From the NCBI GenBank assembly GCA_963699345.1, contig CAVOTL010000007.1:1-64000 (forward strand): 64,000 nucleotides of DNA, written 5' to 3'. Position 1 is the first letter of the stretch. Every line of letters begins with the position of its first letter. This DNA comes from Bog-756 sp963699345. GTDB taxonomy: Bacteria; Actinomycetota; Acidimicrobiia; Acidimicrobiales; RAAP-2. The notes below the pieces were generated by a model. The model was given only the letters and a program-made list of their open reading frames with translations. It ran no database searches and was not told where the DNA came from. The position numbers and the translations under genes were made by a program. Of the stretch, positions 1-11,742 are shown in pieces.

Positions 1-4617
<4,617 letters not shown>

Positions 4618-4621
4618 ACTT

Positions 4622-4640
4622 GCTCGTGCTCGCTATGGAA
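4622..4640 (+). repeat. 23S processing stem, right arm
   Basis: GCTCGTGCTCGCTATGGAA is the exact reverse complement of 1502-1520 and sits just after the 23S 3' end. It forms the double-stranded stem that frames the 23S precursor. Confidence 0.85.
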
Positions 4641-4725
4641 CGCTCAGGGTGACCCTTTCGGGGTCACACCGGGCCTCGAGGTCGACCCCCGTCGGGGTCT
4701 TGTACCTCGGCCCGAGGGCGCACAG

Positions 4726-4844
4726 TTTCCGGTGGCCATGGCGACAGAGATACACCCGTTCCCATTCCGAACACGGCAGTTAAGCCTGTCAGCGCCGATG
4801 GTACTTGGGGGGTAGCCCCCTGGGAGAGTAGGACGCCGCCGGGA
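4726..4844 (+). rRNA. rrf: 5S ribosomal RNA
   Basis: About 119 nt. It has the conserved block CCCGTTCCCATTCCGAACAC (4755-4774), GTTAAGCC and the loop TGGGAGAGTAGG. The termini pair with each other (TTCCGGTGGC against GCCGCCGGGA), which sets the ends to within one or two bases. It is the third rRNA of the operon, about 108 nt after the 23S. Confidence 0.96.
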
Positions 4845-4851
4845 TTTCTCT

Positions 4852-4884
4852 GAAGAAGCCCCCCGCCCCGCGGGGGGCTTCTTC
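4852..4884 (+). terminator. Terminator of the rRNA operon
   Basis: A perfect 15-bp inverted repeat, GAAGAAGCCCCCCGC and GCGGGGGGCTTCTTC, separated by a CCC loop, begins about 8 nt after the 5S gene. There is no T-tract, which is normal for high-GC actinobacteria. It marks the end of the rrn transcript. Confidence 0.85.
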
Positions 4885-4960
4885 GCGTCCGGACCGGGCC
4901 GAGGAGCTGAGCCGAGGAGGCCGACCCGGGGGTCCGGGGTCGGGATGGAGCTCGCCCGGC

Positions 4961-5677
4961 TCAGCCGAGGGAGCGGAGGCCGGATCCCGAGACCGTGAAG
5001 CCGGAGCCCGAAGGGACCGTGCAGGTGATGCCCGCCGCCGTCGAGGCGCACCGGAACGCGTCGGTGCCGGTGGCCGTCCCGGAGGCGAGCACCTTGTAGC
5101 CCGGATCGCGACTGCCGAGCGCGCAGGTGGAGCCCGTGCACCGGGTGAGGGAGCCGTCGGGTGTCATGACGACGAGGGTCGAGGACGGGAACGACACGCA
5201 ACGGACCTGGTCGCTCGGGTCGATGGCGAGGAGGCAGGCCACCTGGTGGTCGGGGGAGAGGAATCCACCGTCGGAGGTGGCGGCGATGACCGGCAACGTG
5301 CCCGTGGGCCCGGTGCCCCCTCCGGTGGGATCGGTGGTCGGGGACGTCGATCCCCCGGGAGTGGTGGAGGCGGCACCGGGCGTCGTGTCCGCCGACGCCG
5401 TCGTCGGAACCGACGTACCGCCCGTCTTCGCCACGGCGTGCGATCCGGACCCGGAGGCCGAGCCCGGCCCGCTCTGGGTGGCGGTCACGCGACCCGCGGT
5501 CGTCCCGGCCCGCGCCGTGGTCGGGGGGGTGTCGGCCACCGCGGCTCCGGCGTGGGGCCGGGGGGTGGCCGACGGCCGGGTCGTCGTCGACGACGAGGTG
5601 GCGCCACCGCACGCCGCGCCCAGGGTGGCCACGATCACCAGGGCCGCGGTGGTCGGTCGGCGGGAGGGTGGGCGCAC
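4961..5677 (-). CDS. Putative lipoprotein with Thr-rich linker and small Cys-containing domain
   Basis: 238 aa from a GTG chosen so that the protein opens with a basic n-region, a hydrophobic stretch (AALVIVATLGAAC) and a lipidation-type Cys at residue 23. A Ser/Thr/Pro/Gly-rich linker follows to about residue 130. The C-terminal domain of about 100 residues has paired cysteines (QVACLLAI, QVRCVSF, TRCTGSTCAL, FRCAS, ITCTVP). The motif FLSPDHQVACLL recalls the small secreted actinobacterial domain DUF6636 (FxSPSGNIxC); that resemblance is tentative. It is expected on the outer face of the membrane. It lies next to the rRNA terminator and is divergent from the sulfotransferase. Function unknown. 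Confidence 0.7.
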   Translation of the reverse strand: MRPPSRRPTTAALVIVATLGAACGGATSSSTTTRPSATPRPHAGAAVADTPPTTARAGTTAGRVTATQSGPGSASGSGSHAVAKTGGTSVPTTASADTTPGAASTTPGGSTSPTTDPTGGGTGPTGTLPVIAATSDGGFLSPDHQVACLLAIDPSDQVRCVSFPSSTLVVMTPDGSLTRCTGSTCALGSRDPGYKVLASGTATGTDAFRCASTAAGITCTVPSGSGFTVSGSGLRSLG

Positions 5678-5901
5678 GGCACCAGCCTGCCGCGGATCGG
5701 TCCTCCGGCCAAGGCGGCCGGGGCCGGCACCCGGGTCCCTATGCGATGCTGGACGGGTGCCGGCGATGAACCCCCGACGTGGTGCGCCCGCCACGGGGGA
5801 CGCCGGTGCTCCCGGGGTGCCGGCCGTGTCGTCGGCACCGTGGGCCGGCATGGTCGTGGCGGCCGACGCGGTCCCGGCGCGGGGTGCGGGCCGGGGGCGC
5901 G

Positions 5902-6588
5902 TTGATCGTCTGCCACAGCCGCGGCTTCGTCTTCGTGCACCTCCACAAGACGGCCGGCGAGTCGATCACGGCCACCCTGGCGCCGGTGCTGGTGGCGGGC
6001 GACGAGGTCGTGAAGGGATCGCCCCCGGCCGCCCCCGCCGGGGTGGCCCTCGGGAAGCACAGCACGGCCGGCGAGGCCCGCGACGTCCTGGGCGTCGACC
6101 GGTGGGAGCGGTATTTCACGTTCTCGTTCGTGCGTCACCCCATCGACCGGACGCTGTCCCTCTACCGCTACATCGCCCGGCTGGCGGAGCCCCCGAAGCC
6201 CACGCTCCGCCAGCGTCTCGGCCGTCACGAGATCCGGTCCGACGCCGGGCGGGAGCGCTGGCCGGAGATGCGGGCCTACCGGGAGACGGCGTCGCTGTCC
6301 GAGTTCATCCGCCATCCGCTGGTGGACCACGCCGTCGCCCTGCGGCCCCAGGCCACCTCCCTCTGCGACGACGCCGGCGACCTCCTGGTCGACTACGTCG
6401 GAAGGTTCGAGCGGCTGGCCCCCGACGTCGCCCACGTGCAGCGGACCCTGGGGCTCCCCGAGACGCCGCTCCGCTCGCTCAACACCTCACCCCGGGGGGA
6501 GCTCCCCGATGACCTGACCCGGGAGGACAGGGAGTACCTGGCCTCCCGGTTCGAGGAGGACTTCGTCCGGTTCGGGTACGCACCCTGA
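5902..6588 (+). CDS. Sulfotransferase family 2 protein
   Basis: 228 aa if the TTG at 5902 is used, giving the N-terminus (M)IVCHSRGFVFVHLHKTAGES. The segment FVFVHLHKTAGESI is the P-loop-like PAPS-binding motif of cytosolic or membrane-associated sulfotransferases (usual form xxHxPKTxGTS). The segment FSFVRHPIDRTLSLYRYI is the second conserved motif (FTFVRnPxdRxxSxY) that contacts the 3'-phosphate of PAPS. Such enzymes move sulfate from PAPS to a carbohydrate or other hydroxyl acceptor; the substrate cannot be told. In-frame GTG codons at 5884 and 5779 are alternative starts. No good ribosome binding site decides between them, so the start is the weak point. Confidence 0.75.
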   Translation: MIVCHSRGFVFVHLHKTAGESITATLAPVLVAGDEVVKGSPPAAPAGVALGKHSTAGEARDVLGVDRWERYFTFSFVRHPIDRTLSLYRYIARLAEPPKPTLRQRLGRHEIRSDAGRERWPEMRAYRETASLSEFIRHPLVDHAVALRPQATSLCDDAGDLLVDYVGRFERLAPDVAHVQRTLGLPETPLRSLNTSPRGELPDDLTREDREYLASRFEEDFVRFGYAP

Positions 6589-6744
6589 CCGGCGGTCAGG
6601 CGGCGCGACCGCCCGGGTCACCGGTCTCCACCCGGATCTCCGCTGAGCCGATCGATACGGGCCCGCCCGTAGCGGTGGATCCGCCGTTCACGGATGTCGG
6701 CGACCGGCCCGGGTAGAGGTGGTCGATCCGGCGGGGGGCCCAGA

Positions 6745-7983
6745 TCAGAGCAGTCCGTACCCCCAGGGGCGCCCCGGGCCGGGGCCGGGTGGACAGGCGA
6801 AGACGCCGCTGCCGGTGTGGTCCAGGTAGTGGAAGAGGGCGTCCTCCTGGCTGAGGCGGTGCTGGAGGCGGACGAACTGTCGGGTCGGGTCCTTCTGGAA
6901 GCAGATGAAGAACAGGCCGGCGTCGAGCTCGCCGGTGGTCGGATCGACCCCGTCGGCGAAGCTGTAGCCCCGCCGCAACAGGGCCGTCCCGCCGTTGGTG
7001 GCCGGGGCGGCCACCCGCACATGGGCGTCCTCGGCGATGAGGGGCTCGCCGAAGCTGTCGAGGCCCGCCAGGTCGAGCGGCGCGTGCTCCCGGGTGGCGC
7101 CGAGCGGGGCCCCGCTCGCCTTCGCGCGGCCGATGGTGCGCTCCTGGTCACCCAACGTGCTGCGGTCCCACGCCTCGAGGTGCACACGGATCCGGCGGGC
7201 CACCAGGTAGGTGCCGCCCCGCATCCAGGACTGGTCGCCCGACCCGTCGACCCAGACGAAGTCGTCCATGGCGGTCGGGTCCGACGGGTCGAGGTTGGCG
7301 GTCCCGTCCTTGAAGCCGAGGAGGTTGCGGGGCGTGCTCGAGGCGTCCCCGGCGGCGGACGCCCGGCCGAACCCGATCTGCAGGTACCGCAGGGTGACGG
7401 CCCCGAGTCCGGCCCGCGTGAGGTTGTGGACGGCGTGGAACGCCACCTGGGGATCGTCGGCGCAGGCCTGGATGCACAGGTCGCCCCCGCTGAGCGAGGG
7501 GTCGAGGGCGTCCCCGGCGAAGGCGGGGAGGTCGACGAGGGCCGCCGGACGCCGGGAGGCCAGGCCGAACCGGTCGTCGAACAACGTCGGCCCGTAGCCG
7601 AGGGTCAGGGTCAGACGGGCGGGCGGGAGGCCGAGGGCCTCGCCGGTGTCGGCCGGTGGGGCGAACGCGTCCGTCGGGCCGACCACGGGCAGACCCGCCG
7701 TCATGCGCTCCGCGGCGTCGGACCACGTGGTCACCAGGGCGGCCAACCCGGCCCGGTCGACACCGGAGACGTCGTAGGCGGCAAAGACCAGGCGCGCCTG
7801 CTCGGGGGTGGTGATCCCACCCTGGTGGTCGCCGTGGAACGGCTCGGTGGCGGGAGTCGCCGCAGTGGCGGCGGCGGCGCCCGGAGCCAGGCCGGTGGTG
7901 GCCACCAGGGCGGCGGTGGTGGCCAGGCCCGAGCCGGCCAACAGCTGACGCCGCGAGATGGCCCCCGGCCGTCGGGGACTCAT
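6745..7983 (-). CDS. efeB: DyP-type heme peroxidase EfeB (deferrochelatase-like), Tat-exported
   Basis: 412 aa. The N-terminus carries a twin-arginine signal (SRRQLLAGSG, residues 10-19, then a hydrophobic Ala-rich region). The DyP signature GFKDG is at 223-227 with the distal catalytic Asp at 226, the probable heme-ligand His is at 321 (EDAHVRVAAP), and the catalytic Arg is in LLRRGYSF (337-338). The IGRxKxxGxPL block typical of the EfeB branch is at 284-294. In the Efe system EfeB acts outside the membrane, oxidising ferrous iron or handling heme. The ATG overlaps the efeO stop by 4 nt (ATGA), so the two are translationally coupled. No EfeU permease gene lies next to the pair. Confidence 0.93.
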   Translation of the reverse strand: MSPRRPGAISRRQLLAGSGLATTAALVATTGLAPGAAAATAATPATEPFHGDHQGGITTPEQARLVFAAYDVSGVDRAGLAALVTTWSDAAERMTAGLPVVGPTDAFAPPADTGEALGLPPARLTLTLGYGPTLFDDRFGLASRRPAALVDLPAFAGDALDPSLSGGDLCIQACADDPQVAFHAVHNLTRAGLGAVTLRYLQIGFGRASAAGDASSTPRNLLGFKDGTANLDPSDPTAMDDFVWVDGSGDQSWMRGGTYLVARRIRVHLEAWDRSTLGDQERTIGRAKASGAPLGATREHAPLDLAGLDSFGEPLIAEDAHVRVAAPATNGGTALLRRGYSFADGVDPTTGELDAGLFFICFQKDPTRQFVRLQHRLSQEDALFHYLDHTGSGVFACPPGPGPGRPWGYGLL

Positions 7984-8918
7984 GAGGGTGCGCCCTCGGT
8001 GCCGTAGGGGGCGAGCCGGGCACTGAGCCGGGCCAGGGTCGACGCGGTGGCGTCGAGCCGCTGGGACAGGGCCAGGTGGGCGGCCGGGGCCACCGAGGTG
8101 TCCGGTGTGGTGCTGGGGTCACCGAGGGCCGCCACCTGGGCTCCGAGGGTGGCGAACTGGGCCGCCACCGTCCCGGTGAGCGAGGGGTCGACCAGTCGGG
8201 CCAGGGGCTCGATGGCGGCGAAGGCCCGGGCGGCGGCGGCCTCGGTGGCGTCCACGTCGACGAGGCCGAGGTGGGACACGGGCTCCTGGCTCGACGGGAG
8301 GGCGGTGTCGACCACCCAGGAGAGCTGGTCGACGGCCACCGAGCCGATGGCCTCGGGTCCGAGCCGCAACCGTGACACCACGAACTCGGCCACCGGTGCC
8401 TGGGCGACCAGTCCGGCGACATCGGCGGCGGCCGGTTGGGCGGTCCACAGGTCACGTTCGACGGCGTGGAGTCCCCCGAACGTCTCGCCGGGAACGACGT
8501 CGGTCTGGAGTTCGTCGAGACTCGACGCGTTGATCGAACCGTCGGAGCCCGCATCGAGATCCCGGAACGAGTCGTAGTCCGCCTGGGCGGCGAGCTCGTC
8601 GGACTCGGCGGTCGGGATCCGGCCCGAGGCCACGTCGCCCTGGAGGGCGTCGATCGAGGTCACGAACTCCGAGGTCCACGTACCGGTCTGCGTGGCGTAG
8701 GTGCGGGTGGCGGCGTCGGCGGCCAGGGCGGTCGCCCGGTCAGTGCTGCCGGTGTCGGTGCCGTAGCGGGAGGTCACCCCGGCCTCAGGTCCGACCGCCG
8801 GGGTGGCGGTGTGCCGGGCGGCGGCGGCGCCCCCACAGGCGGCCACCGTCAGGGCCACGGCCAGGGCGGCCACCGGCGCGGCCAGTCGGGCACGGGGGGT
8901 GGTGGTCGGGAGGTTCAT
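7980..8918 (-). CDS. efeO: EfeO-type M75 iron-binding lipoprotein
   Basis: 312 aa from the ATG at 8918, chosen because it opens directly onto a lipoprotein signal (RLAAPVAALAVALTVAACGG, Cys 28). The mature part is an imelysin/EfeO-type M75 domain with its HxxE metal motif visible as GLHAVERDLW (His151, Glu154). The domain is mostly helical, and acidic residues elsewhere (E105, D114, D116) may add metal ligands. It lacks the cupredoxin domain of E. coli EfeO, as in shorter M75-only forms. It is the first gene of the efeOB pair, reads away from the TPR gene at 9039, and probably binds iron at the outer face of the membrane. Confidence 0.88.
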   Translation of the reverse strand: MNLPTTTPRARLAAPVAALAVALTVAACGGAAAARHTATPAVGPEAGVTSRYGTDTGSTDRATALAADAATRTYATQTGTWTSEFVTSIDALQGDVASGRIPTAESDELAAQADYDSFRDLDAGSDGSINASSLDELQTDVVPGETFGGLHAVERDLWTAQPAAADVAGLVAQAPVAEFVVSRLRLGPEAIGSVAVDQLSWVVDTALPSSQEPVSHLGLVDVDATEAAAARAFAAIEPLARLVDPSLTGTVAAQFATLGAQVAALGDPSTTPDTSVAPAAHLALSQRLDATASTLARLSARLAPYGTEGAPS

Positions 8919-8962
8919 GGATGGTGGCGGCGACAGGGTCGCGCTCCGCGGCCCCCGTCCAG

Positions 8963-8968
8963 GGTACG
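8963..8968 (-). promoter_or_regulatory. Possible -10 box of efeOB
   Basis: TACCCT on the minus strand, about 45 nt upstream of the efeO ATG, fits the actinobacterial TANNNT form. No convincing -35 element is seen. No Fur or IdeR-like box was recognised nearby. Confidence 0.3.
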
Positions 8969-9026
8969 GGACGCGGGCGGGTCGCAGGGAGCGCCCGCAC
9001 CACCCGGAGATCGGCACCGGCCCAGG

Positions 9027-9032
9027 TAGAGT
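9027..9032 (+). promoter_or_regulatory. -10 box (TAGAGT), leaderless start of the TPR gene
   Basis: TAGAGT ends 6 nt before the ATG at 9039, so transcription would begin at or next to the start codon. There is no Shine-Dalgarno sequence in between. Confidence 0.55.
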
Positions 9033-9038
9033 GGGGTC

Positions 9039-10520
9039 ATGTCGCCGAGTAACCCGTCTGGTCCGCCGCGCCCGTCGGGCCGATCGTCCGGCCGTCCGGC
9101 CGGCAAGGGCAAGCCGGACCGGGGCGCGGGGGCCTCGGGTGCCTCGCGGTCCACCGGGTCGGGACGACCGTCAGGTTCGGGTTCAGGACGACCGTCAGGT
9201 TCGGGTTTAGGACGACCGTCGGGTTCAGGTTCGGGACGACCGTCGGGTTCAGGCCGCGCGTCGGGGTACAGCCGACCTTCCGGAACGGGGTCGGGTCGTG
9301 CCTCCGGTGGGGGGTCGGGTCGTGCCTCCGGTTCGGGCTCCGGTTCGGGACGCCCCTCCGGTTCGGGGTCCGGATCCGGACGTCCCACCGGGGGGGGATC
9401 GGGACGGCCCTCCGGTTCGGCCCGGACCTCCGGGACAGGACCGGCCCGGCCTTCCGGTTCCGGCGCCGGACGTCCACCGCGCCGGGAGGGCGCACCCTCG
9501 GCCCGGGGTGATCGCCCCGGGGGTCCCGGTTCGGGACGCCCGACGGCCCGACGGGGTGGCGACGGTGCCTACGCGGAGCGCACCGGTGAGCGACCCCAAC
9601 GGGGCGATGTGGTGCGCAAGGGGTGGGGGAGCGTCGCCCGTCGCGGTGCCAGCACCGTGCGTGACGGGGTCGACCATGGTCCCGACGACGACACCCCCGA
9701 AGGCCGACGGCGTACGCGCACCCGTACCGACGAGTTCGTGCCCGAGCAGTTCGTGCGGGTCGACGACCGGTCGGGTGCGAAGGTCGACCGGATGCGTCCT
9801 CCGGCGCACCGGACCGTGCGGGAGCCCGACGAGCTCCCGGCCGACATCGCCCAGGAGTTGGCCAGCGCCGCCGGCCCCGACTGGAACATGCTCCGGACCC
9901 GGATCAGCGAGCGGATGGCCGCCGGCATCGGCGCCTACGAGCGGGAGCGCTACCGCGACGCCGCCCGGATCCTGCGCACCGTGGTCGACGCCGTGCCGAA
10001 CGCCCCCTCCCCCCGTGAGCTCCTCGGCCTCAGCCAGTACCACCAGGGCAACTGGAAGGCCGCCCTCCCCAACCTCGAGATGTTCGCCACGCTGACCGGC
10101 TCGGTCGACCAGCACCCGGTGCGCATGGACTGCCAGCGCGCCCTCGGCCGCCCCAGGCGGGTGGAGGCCCTGTTCGAGGAGTTGCGGAAGGGGTCGCCCG
10201 ATCCCGAGGTGCTGTCCGAGGGCCGGCTGGTCCTCGCCGGCACCCGCGCCGATCTCGGAGACCTCGACGGTGCGGTGCGGCTCCTGGTCGACGCCGGCGC
10301 CGGCCGCCTCGTGCGCAATCCGGCCGAACGGCACCTGCGCCAGTGGTACGTGCTGGGCGACCTGATGGAACGCTCGGGTGACCTGGCCAAGGCCCGGGAG
10401 CTGTTCCTGCGGGTGCAGGCCGTCGATCCCGAGGCCTACGACGTGGCCGAACGGCTCGAGTCGCTCGGACCCCCGTCCCGACCCCGGCGGACGCCGAACC
10501 GACCCCGTGGCGCCCGTTAG
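9039..10520 (+). CDS. TPR-repeat protein with low-complexity Gly/Ser/Arg/Pro N-terminus
   Basis: 493 aa. Residues 1 to about 165 are low-complexity (GRPSGSGS-like repeats, strongly basic, disordered). From about 265 onward the protein is helical with tetratricopeptide-like units (for example ERYRDAARILRTVVDAVPNA, and LMERSGDLAKARELFLRVQA near 450-470). No enzyme motif is seen. The N-terminal region contains four tandem 24-bp units at 9162-9257, each coding GRPSGSGS with small changes. It precedes the aldolase gene, and its stop codon is part of that gene's -10 box. The role is unknown; TPR domains usually mediate protein contacts. Confidence 0.8.
   Translation: MSPSNPSGPPRPSGRSSGRPAGKGKPDRGAGASGASRSTGSGRPSGSGSGRPSGSGLGRPSGSGSGRPSGSGRASGYSRPSGTGSGRASGGGSGRASGSGSGSGRPSGSGSGSGRPTGGGSGRPSGSARTSGTGPARPSGSGAGRPPRREGAPSARGDRPGGPGSGRPTARRGGDGAYAERTGERPQRGDVVRKGWGSVARRGASTVRDGVDHGPDDDTPEGRRRTRTRTDEFVPEQFVRVDDRSGAKVDRMRPPAHRTVREPDELPADIAQELASAAGPDWNMLRTRISERMAAGIGAYERERYRDAARILRTVVDAVPNAPSPRELLGLSQYHQGNWKAALPNLEMFATLTGSVDQHPVRMDCQRALGRPRRVEALFEELRKGSPDPEVLSEGRLVLAGTRADLGDLDGAVRLLVDAGAGRLVRNPAERHLRQWYVLGDLMERSGDLAKARELFLRVQAVDPEAYDVAERLESLGPPSRPRRTPNRPRGAR
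9162..9257 (+). repeat. Four 24-bp tandem repeats inside the TPR gene
   Basis: Units start at 9162, 9186, 9210 and 9234. Each begins GGACGACCGTC and codes the octapeptide GRPSGSGS or a near variant (one unit has GLGRPSGSGS spacing). The period is a multiple of three, so a change in copy number keeps the frame. Confidence 0.8.
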
Positions 10521-10523
10521 GCT
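10518..10523 (+). promoter_or_regulatory. -10 box (TAGGCT), leaderless start of the aldolase gene
   Basis: TAGGCT overlaps the TAG stop of the TPR gene and ends 8 nt before the ATG at 10532. No ribosome binding site is seen, so a leaderless transcript is likely. Confidence 0.5.
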
Positions 10524-10531
10524 CTGGCGCC

Positions 10532-11581
10532 ATGAACCTCGAACAGCTGCTGGGTGACGAAGCAGAGTCCCTGCTGAAGCACACCGCCACCGCCTTCCCG
10601 TCCGAGCACCTGACCCTTCCCGGACCGAACGTCGTGGACGACGTCTTCCGGGACTCGGACCGTTCCCCGACCGTGCTGCGCAACCTCGGCACCCTCTACA
10701 ACACGGGCCGGCTGGCCGGCACCGGCTACGTCTCGATCCTCCCGGTCGACCAGGGCATCGAGCACTCGGCCGCCGCCAGCTTCGCCAAGTTCCCCGCCTA
10801 CTTCGACCCGGCCAAGCTCTGCGACCTGGCCATCGCCGCCGACTGCAACGCCATCGCCACCACCCTCGGCGGCCTGGGCATCGTCGCCCGGCGCTACGTC
10901 CACCGGATCCCGTTCATCGTCAAGCTGAACCACAACGACTTCCTCAACTACCCCAACACCTACGACCAGATCATGTTCGGCTCGGTGCGCCAGGCCGCCG
11001 ACCTGGGCGCCGTCGGGGTGGGCGCCACCATCTACTTCGGCTCCGAGGGGGCGGACCGCCAGATCGTCGAGGTCTCCGAGGCCTTCGCCGAGGCGCACCG
11101 TCTCGGGCTCTTCACGGTCCTGTGGTGCTACCTGCGGAACCCGGCGTTCAAGCAGGGGGACGTCGATTACCACGTGTCGGCCGATCTCACCGGGCAGGCC
11201 AACCACCTGGGCGTCACCATCGAGGCGGACATCATCAAGCAGAAGCAGCCGGAGAACAACGGGGGGTACAACGCCCTGGCCTTCGGCAAGACCGACCCGC
11301 TCGTCTACAGCGAGCTGACCACGGACCACCCGGTCGACCTGACCCGCTGGCAGGTCGTCAACTGCTACGCCGGCCGCATCCCCCTCATCAACTCGGGTGG
11401 GGAGTCCAAGGGCGCCGACGACCTGGCCCAGGCCGTCCGCACCGCGGTGATCAACAAGCGGGCCGGCGGCGCCGGGCTCATCGTGGGGAGGAAGGCCTTC
11501 CAGCGTCCGACCGACGACGGGGCCGCCCTCATCCACGCCATCCAGGACGTCTACCTCGACGACACCGTGACGGTGGCCTGA
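10532..11581 (+). CDS. fbaB: Class I fructose-bisphosphate aldolase (DhnA type)
   Basis: 349 aa, close to E. coli FbaB (350 aa). It cleaves fructose 1,6-bisphosphate to dihydroxyacetone phosphate and glyceraldehyde 3-phosphate through a Schiff base. Visible family features are the strand SILPVDQGIEHS near residue 70 (DxGxEH), the segment RIPFIVKLNHND with a conserved Lys, and the phosphate-binding end GGAGLIVGRKAFQRP. The family is an (alpha/beta)8 barrel. It starts at an ATG with a -10 box 8 nt upstream. The class II enzyme usual in actinobacteria is not in the window. The plus-strand gene ends 161 nt before korA, and nothing but a short GC-rich spacer lies between. Confidence 0.93.
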   Translation: MNLEQLLGDEAESLLKHTATAFPSEHLTLPGPNVVDDVFRDSDRSPTVLRNLGTLYNTGRLAGTGYVSILPVDQGIEHSAAASFAKFPAYFDPAKLCDLAIAADCNAIATTLGGLGIVARRYVHRIPFIVKLNHNDFLNYPNTYDQIMFGSVRQAADLGAVGVGATIYFGSEGADRQIVEVSEAFAEAHRLGLFTVLWCYLRNPAFKQGDVDYHVSADLTGQANHLGVTIEADIIKQKQPENNGGYNALAFGKTDPLVYSELTTDHPVDLTRWQVVNCYAGRIPLINSGGESKGADDLAQAVRTAVINKRAGGAGLIVGRKAFQRPTDDGAALIHAIQDVYLDDTVTVA

Positions 11582-11742
11582 CAAAGGTCGCCCGACTTCC
11601 GCTGGTGGGCGGTAGTCTCGGGGGAGATCGCCGCGTGTCCGCGGCGCGTCCACGGGCCAGGGGCAGGCCGCCGGGTCGACAGAGCGGCCTCGGCGCCGGT
11701 CGGCCCGACGCCGAGCGGTAGAGCAGTACGAAGAGGAGCAAG

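Noticed and set aside
5757..5901. A longer, frame-corrected N-terminus for the sulfotransferase (MNPRRGAPAT...)
   Set aside because: It would require an extra indel in a G run, and the added residues are low-complexity with no family match.
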